Positions 14,742 through 17,177 of a DNA stretch of 17,177 nucleotides are shown here, in pieces. Below the pieces are notes generated by a model. The model had not been told where the DNA came from. It saw only the letters and a program-made list of their open reading frames with translations, and searched no databases. The DNA comes from Actinomycetes bacterium (GTDB taxonomy: Bacteria; Actinomycetota; Actinomycetes; Actinomycetales; Cellulomonadaceae): positions 1 through 17,177 of the forward strand of contig JAFAEH010000161.1 in the NCBI GenBank assembly GCA_023424135.1. The letters run 5' to 3'. A program made the translations under genes and the position numbers. How positions within the stretch are numbered: position 1 is the first letter of the stretch; each line of letters opens with the position of its first letter.

Positions 14742-15206
14742 TCAGGAGGTCGGAGCGACTTGGCCGGCTGATACCTCGGCGCGGAACGCGATCTCGATCA
14801 ATTGCTGCGGAAACGCAAGCGCTGAAACGCCGATGAGATTGCTGGCAACCTGCGGCACAGGCTGGCCGTAGGCTTCAGGGCGCACCGTGCCGCTGGCCGC
14901 GAATGCCGCTGGCACGTCGATCACGAACAAGGTTTCTTCGACCACGTCGGACAAGGATGCCCCGAGCGTCCTGAGAAGCATCTCCGCGTTCTCGTAGGTG
15001 CGACGCATCTGCGCTTCCATGGTGGAGAAATCCGCCGGCCTGCCTTCGGCGTTCAACTCTGCGGGCGCGACGAGTTCACCGGCCGGCGTGTGAGAGAGCT
15101 GCCCGGAGACATAGATGGAATTACCCGATCGAACGGCCTGCACGTAGCCGTAAGCCTTCTCCCATGGAACTCCGAAACTTGCTGTCTGGCGATCGTTGGC
15201 GGCCAT
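14742..15206 (-). CDS. RidA/YjgF-YER057c-UK114 family protein lacking the canonical arginine
   Basis: Predicted 154 residues from ATG 15206; the upstream GTGGA is a weak ribosome-binding site. The Rid fold is shown by Y-V-S-G-Q at 32-36 with L-S-H-T after it, the central helix Q-M-R-R-T-Y-E-N-A-E-M-L-L, T-L-F-V-I-D-V, and L-I-E-I-A-F-R-A near the end. RidA proper removes reactive enamines and imines made by PLP enzymes and needs an arginine equivalent to R105 of E. coli RidA. Aligning the last strand backwards puts S122 there (V-A-S-N-L-I-G-V), so this is probably one of the other Rid subfamilies, which occur in degradative operons and have unclear activity. It stands alone between the insertion sequence and the regulator fragment. 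Confidence 0.85.
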   Translation of the reverse strand: MAANDRQTASFGVPWEKAYGYVQAVRSGNSIYVSGQLSHTPAGELVAPAELNAEGRPADFSTMEAQMRRTYENAEMLLRTLGASLSDVVEETLFVIDVPAAFAASGTVRPEAYGQPVPQVASNLIGVSALAFPQQLIEIAFRAEVSAGQVAPTS

Positions 15207-15281
15207 TGTGCATCCACAAGTAATTGAGAAGCGGCGAGTCTCATATGGAGGCGCCCGGTCGGCATGCCCCTAAAGGGTGAT

Positions 15282-15299
15282 CCGGAGCTGGAAATCCGG
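15282..15299 (-). terminator. Possible hairpin downstream of the regulator fragment
   Basis: CCGGA at 15282-15286 pairs with TCCGG at 15295-15299 with an eight-base loop, 35 bp after the minus-strand stop at 15334. A five-base stem without a T tract is weak evidence. The rest of 15207-15333 probably contains the Rid gene promoter; I could not place it. Confidence 0.2.
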
Positions 15300-15333
15300 G
15301 TTTCTGAAGCATCGATCCCCGAGGAGTGGTCAC

Positions 15334-15726
15334 CTACGGGCGGTCGAACTGCCTGGACGCGGTCGCGTCTTCGAGCTCGATGATGCCTCTGGTCAATGCA
15401 AGCGTGACCGCATGGGTACGATCACGGGCGCCCAGCTTCGACAGTACGCTCTTCATGTGTGCCTTCACTGTCTGCTCGGAAATGTCCAGATGGGCGCCGA
15501 TCAGCTTGTTGGACAGGCCGCCCGCCGCGTGCCTGAGCACTTCTGCCTCCCTCCGCGAAAGCGAGTCCGCGGCGACATGCGCAACGATGCTATCCGTGAT
15601 CGAGCCGGCCATCTGCGGCCGCTGGCCCCGATGCACGGCGCGGATGGTGTCGATCAGCTCCCGTCTGACCATGTCCTTGAGTAGGTAGGCGCTCGCACCG
15701 GCCTGCAGCGCACGGACGGCGCGCAC
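15334..15726 (-). pseudogene. Truncated NarL/FixJ-type response regulator (LuxR DNA-binding domain kept)
   Basis: The frame opens with a GTG at 15726 and gives 130 residues. Residues 4-35 (R-A-L-Q-A-G-A-S-A-Y-L-L-K17-D) are the last strand and helix of a receiver domain including its conserved lysine. Everything before, including the phospho-acceptor aspartate, is missing. Residues 56-113 are a full LuxR/GerE helix-turn-helix: L-S-R-R-E-A-E-V-L, then I-S-E-Q-T-V-K-A-H-M-K-S-V-L-S-K-L. A stop lies ten codons upstream of the GTG (15754-15756), so no longer product is possible. Upstream DNA is the end of umuD in another frame, so the 5' part was lost by rearrangement. If translated from the GTG, it would be a DNA-binding domain free of phosphorylation control. 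Confidence 0.8.
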
Positions 15727-16213
15727 GACGAAACTGCTTGCGAAACGACCAGGTCACCACGCCCCACACCTCGACCTCTTCCTCCGGGCCCACCCGGATG
15801 GGTTCGTGGTGCGGGCTGCCCGAGCGCAGCTCCAGGCCCCGAGCCGTCGGCCACCACTGCTTGACCGTGTAGCCGCCCTCGAACAACACCATGACCACGT
15901 CGCCATGCCGGGGCGTGAGCGAGCGGTCCACCACCAGCGTGTCGCCCGGAAAAATGCCGAACTCCACCATCGACGTGCCGGTGTCGGCTTCGACGAAGAA
16001 CGTGGCCGCGGGGTTGGCGATCACCCGCTCATTTAGATCCAGGTCATCGCCCTGGCCGTAGAAATCCTCTGCAGGCGACGGAAAGCCGCAAGTGGCCCGG
16101 GTGGGCAGCAAGGGCCGGGGCATGCGCGTAAGCGCGGGCACGCACGCACCCAGCAGGCCGGGCGGGTCCGGCAGCCGTCGGGGCAGGCGGTAGACGGCAG
16201 CGGCTTCAGACAT
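15590..16213 (-). CDS. umuD: UmuD-like autoproteolytic SOS protein with a foreign out-of-frame tail
   Basis: A 207-residue frame. Residues ~41-160 align along the whole of UmuD: cleavage site C42-G43-F-P-S-P-A-E-D, catalytic S81 in G-T-S-M (usually G-D-S-M) and K118 in Y-T-V-K. The Ser-Lys distance of 37 equals that of E. coli UmuD (S60/K97). UmuD is cut at this site with RecA help and joins UmuC as DNA polymerase V. Where E. coli UmuD ends, this frame continues for about 46 codons through response-regulator DNA in the wrong frame, so the native stop is lost. The N-terminus from ATG 16213 is about 18 residues longer than E. coli's; M31 (16123) is an alternative. No umuC follows. No LexA box was recognised upstream. 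Confidence 0.8.
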   Translation of the reverse strand: MSEAAAVYRLPRRLPDPPGLLGACVPALTRMPRPLLPTRATCGFPSPAEDFYGQGDDLDLNERVIANPAATFFVEADTGTSMVEFGIFPGDTLVVDRSLTPRHGDVVMVLFEGGYTVKQWWPTARGLELRSGSPHHEPIRVGPEEEVEVWGVVTWSFRKQFRRARRPCAAGRCERLPTQGHGQTGADRHHPRRASGPAAADGRLDHG

Positions 16214-16240
16214 CGCTCAAGGATCCGGGAAGGTCATCTC

Positions 16241-16255
16241 ACCGCCCGCGGCGGT
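16241..16255 (-). terminator. GC-rich hairpin between the DUF3268 gene and umuD
   Basis: ACCGCC at 16241-16246 pairs perfectly with GGCGGT at 16250-16255 around a three-base loop, within the 101-bp gap between two same-strand genes. It may terminate the upstream pair, making umuD a separate unit. No T tract follows. Confidence 0.35.
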
Positions 16256-16314
16256 CAGATAGGGTAGGAGCACCGGTCAGAGAAGGCCATTAGCATTTCG
16301 CTGAACTCGGCGGC

Positions 16315-16689
16315 CTAGGGCTGGCTGCGCCTCCGCGCAGCCACTGCCGCGATCACCTTTCGGCAACCGTCGGGGTCCAGCAGGCCGATGTGGGCGTCGG
16401 CTTCCGACACGCCCAGCGAACCTGCCAGCCACCGATACACCGCCGAACGCGATTGCGCGCCCCCTTGCCACAACGGATCCAGCGCCCCGTGGGCCAGGCT
16501 TCGCCAGTGCCGGGTTTCGGCGTCAGCCAGCGTGCCCAGTGGAGTCGTGGTGCCCTGGTAGCAGCGGATGTAGGCGTCGCACGGCGTGCACTTCCACCCC
16601 GGGCCCCAGTCCGCGGGGTAGGGGTAGCCTTCGTCCTGCCAATGGAACAGTCGGGCAGGCCGATGGCAGTAGGGGCAAACGACGTTCAC
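16315..16689 (-). CDS. DUF3268-type zinc-ribbon protein
   Basis: Predicted 124 residues from GTG 16689, which overlaps the stop of the upstream 83-residue gene by four bases (GTGA). This start is preferred over the longer in-frame ATG at 16752 because it gives translational coupling and the family's usual beginning (V-x-V-x-C-P-Y-C). C5-x-x-C8 and C34-x-x-C37 form a zinc ribbon; then G-T-T-T-P-L-G-T-L-A-D, a conserved R-S-L-A-H region, S-R-S-A-V-Y-R-W-L-A and H-I-G-L at 100-103. This layout matches DUF3268 (zinc-finger-containing domain), of unknown function and often seen on phages, plasmids and accessory islands. That and the adjacent umuD suggest acquired DNA. Confidence 0.8.
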   Translation of the reverse strand: MNVVCPYCHRPARLFHWQDEGYPYPADWGPGWKCTPCDAYIRCYQGTTTPLGTLADAETRHWRSLAHGALDPLWQGGAQSRSAVYRWLAGSLGVSEADAHIGLLDPDGCRKVIAAVAARRRSQP

Positions 16690-16937
16690 TCCGGGCGTTC
16701 GATGACCCGGTCGTCCCATTCCGGGGGGCGGGCATAGCCGGCGTCGTCGCAATCGGCCGTCAGCTCCAGCAGTTCCCCCCGGAGTTCCTCTTCATCGGCA
16801 GGCGAGGCCTGGGCGAGCAAGGCCTGTTCCTGCGCCGAGAACCACGCCCAGAACGCCCGGTAGGTCTTGCCATACCAGTGCTCGTGCCGCGTGCCCAGCT
16901 GGAACTCGCGCAGCGCGGATTGGAGGGCGTCGTCCAT
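16686..16937 (-). CDS. 83-residue acidic protein coupled to the DUF3268 gene
   Basis: ATG at 16937, 83 residues, with its stop overlapping the next start. It is rich in Glu, Asp and aromatic residues (H-W-Y-G-K-T-Y-R-A-F-W-A-W-F near 20-33) and probably a helical pair (residues 2-13 and 34-64). No ribosome-binding site is visible. Instead, a TATAGT hexamer ends six bases before the ATG, so transcription could start at or next to the ATG and give a leaderless mRNA. The longer frame upstream of this ATG runs through the divergent gene and promoter and is not credible. Family not recognised; it probably works with the DUF3268 protein. Confidence 0.65.
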   Translation of the reverse strand: MDDALQSALREFQLGTRHEHWYGKTYRAFWAWFSAQEQALLAQASPADEEELRGELLELTADCDDAGYARPPEWDDRVIERPE

Positions 16938-16974
16938 GGGCCTACTATAGACCCGCGCCGTTGCCCTTGGAGGA
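16920..16974 (+). promoter_or_regulatory. Promoter and ribosome-binding site of the gene at 16978, overlapping a divergent promoter
   Basis: On the plus strand, TTGGAG at 16920-16925 and TACTAT at 16943-16948 are spaced 17 bp apart, like sigma-70 -35 and -10 boxes; GGAGGA at 16969-16974 lies just before the ATG. The same DNA read on the minus strand gives TATAGT (16949-16944) six bases before the ATG of the 83-residue gene, but without a clear -35. The two genes probably compete for overlapping polymerase sites. Confidence 0.5.
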
Positions 16975-16977
16975 CCC

Positions 16978-17177
16978 ATGGCCACGCTCGAGGCCCTCAC
17001 CGCCCAGCTTGACGAGCTGGAAGCCATACTGCCCCAGCTCATCGAAGACCACGCGGACCACGGGGACTTTTGGATGGCGTTTGCCGGGGAGGCCGACCTC
17101 ATCGAAGACCAGGCGGGGGAGCACTGCCAAGCCGTTGGGCGGCGCATCCAGGACATGCTGGCCCAGCACGGCCGCTA
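16978..17177 (+). CDS. Small acidic protein, 3' end at or beyond window edge
   Basis: The ATG at 16978 with GGAGGA at 16969-16974 (spacer slightly short) opens a frame of at least 66 residues. The last two bases of the window are TA, so the next codon is either a stop or tyrosine. The product is acidic and helical, with a possible short coiled coil at 4-24 (L-E-A-L-T-A-Q-L-D-E-L-E-A-I-L). The segment beginning L-I-E-D occurs twice, 20 residues apart, encoded by an identical 14-base stretch at 17038-17051 and 17098-17111. I do not recognise it. It is divergent from the DUF3268 pair and probably part of the same accessory segment. Confidence 0.6.
   Translation, partial: MATLEALTAQLDELEAILPQLIEDHADHGDFWMAFAGEADLIEDQAGEHCQAVGRRIQDMLAQHGR

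Noticed and set aside
16214..16320. A LexA-like site upstream of umuD around the sequence TTAGCATTTCGCTGAA
   Set aside because: Only about half of the positions fit the Xanthomonad LexA consensus as I recall it, and it overlaps the end of the DUF3268 gene; too weak to report as an operator.
1..17177. CRISPR arrays, tRNA or rRNA genes, riboswitches
   Set aside because: No spaced repeats, cloverleaf with conserved T-arm bases, rRNA segments or recognisable riboswitch cores were seen on reading both strands; tRNAscan-SE or Infernal could confirm.

Overview
The window is GC-rich and reads like a chromosome segment of a Lysobacterales (Xanthomonadales) gammaproteobacterium of the Lysobacter / Luteimonas / Stenotrophomonas kind. 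This rests on DUF3011 repeat proteins, a large subtilase autotransporter, secreted proteins with PATR-type repeats, and GTG/TTG starts with 4-nt GTGA overlaps. The assignment is inference; there is no rRNA or marker gene to fix it. No tRNA, rRNA or CRISPR array was seen.

Positions 1-11168 form an unbroken run of nine genes whose products all look exported. On the plus strand: a four-repeat DUF3011 protein cut by the left edge; a two-domain pepsin-like aspartic protease carrying autotransporter-type beta repeats but no beta-barrel; a stray degenerate DUF3011 unit; and a DUF3472 protein with a ricin-type beta-trefoil. On the minus strand: a 1210-residue subtilase autotransporter (S8 protease, PATR stalk, complete barrel) and an overlapping downstream small lipoprotein-like gene. 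Divergent from the autotransporter is a compact plus-strand cassette: two small periplasmic proteins, an L,D-transpeptidase with a second, apparently dead YkuD-like half, and a translationally coupled small lipoprotein. Together these suggest proteolysis, carbohydrate binding and peptidoglycan remodelling at the cell surface.

Positions 11288-12945 hold two cytoplasmic enzymes: a short-chain dehydrogenase and a DJ-1/PfpI-like protein, separated by a 10-bp-stem hairpin. A complete IS1182-family element (about 13029-14619, matching terminal repeats) follows, sitting in the centre of an imperfect palindrome.

Positions 14742-17177 are mostly minus strand: a Rid-family protein without the usual catalytic arginine; a LuxR/NarL response regulator without most of its receiver; a UmuD homologue whose last codons run into that regulator out of frame, with no umuC; a DUF3268 zinc-ribbon protein; and an 83-residue protein coupled to it. 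A plus-strand gene starts at 16978 and leaves the window. The UmuD/regulator junction looks like a deletion scar.

The most novel-looking item is the pepsin-like protease with passenger repeats but no barrel, flanked by copies of one DUF3011 unit. Most other genes are ordinary members of known families. No complete, clearly new multi-gene system could be shown from sequence alone.
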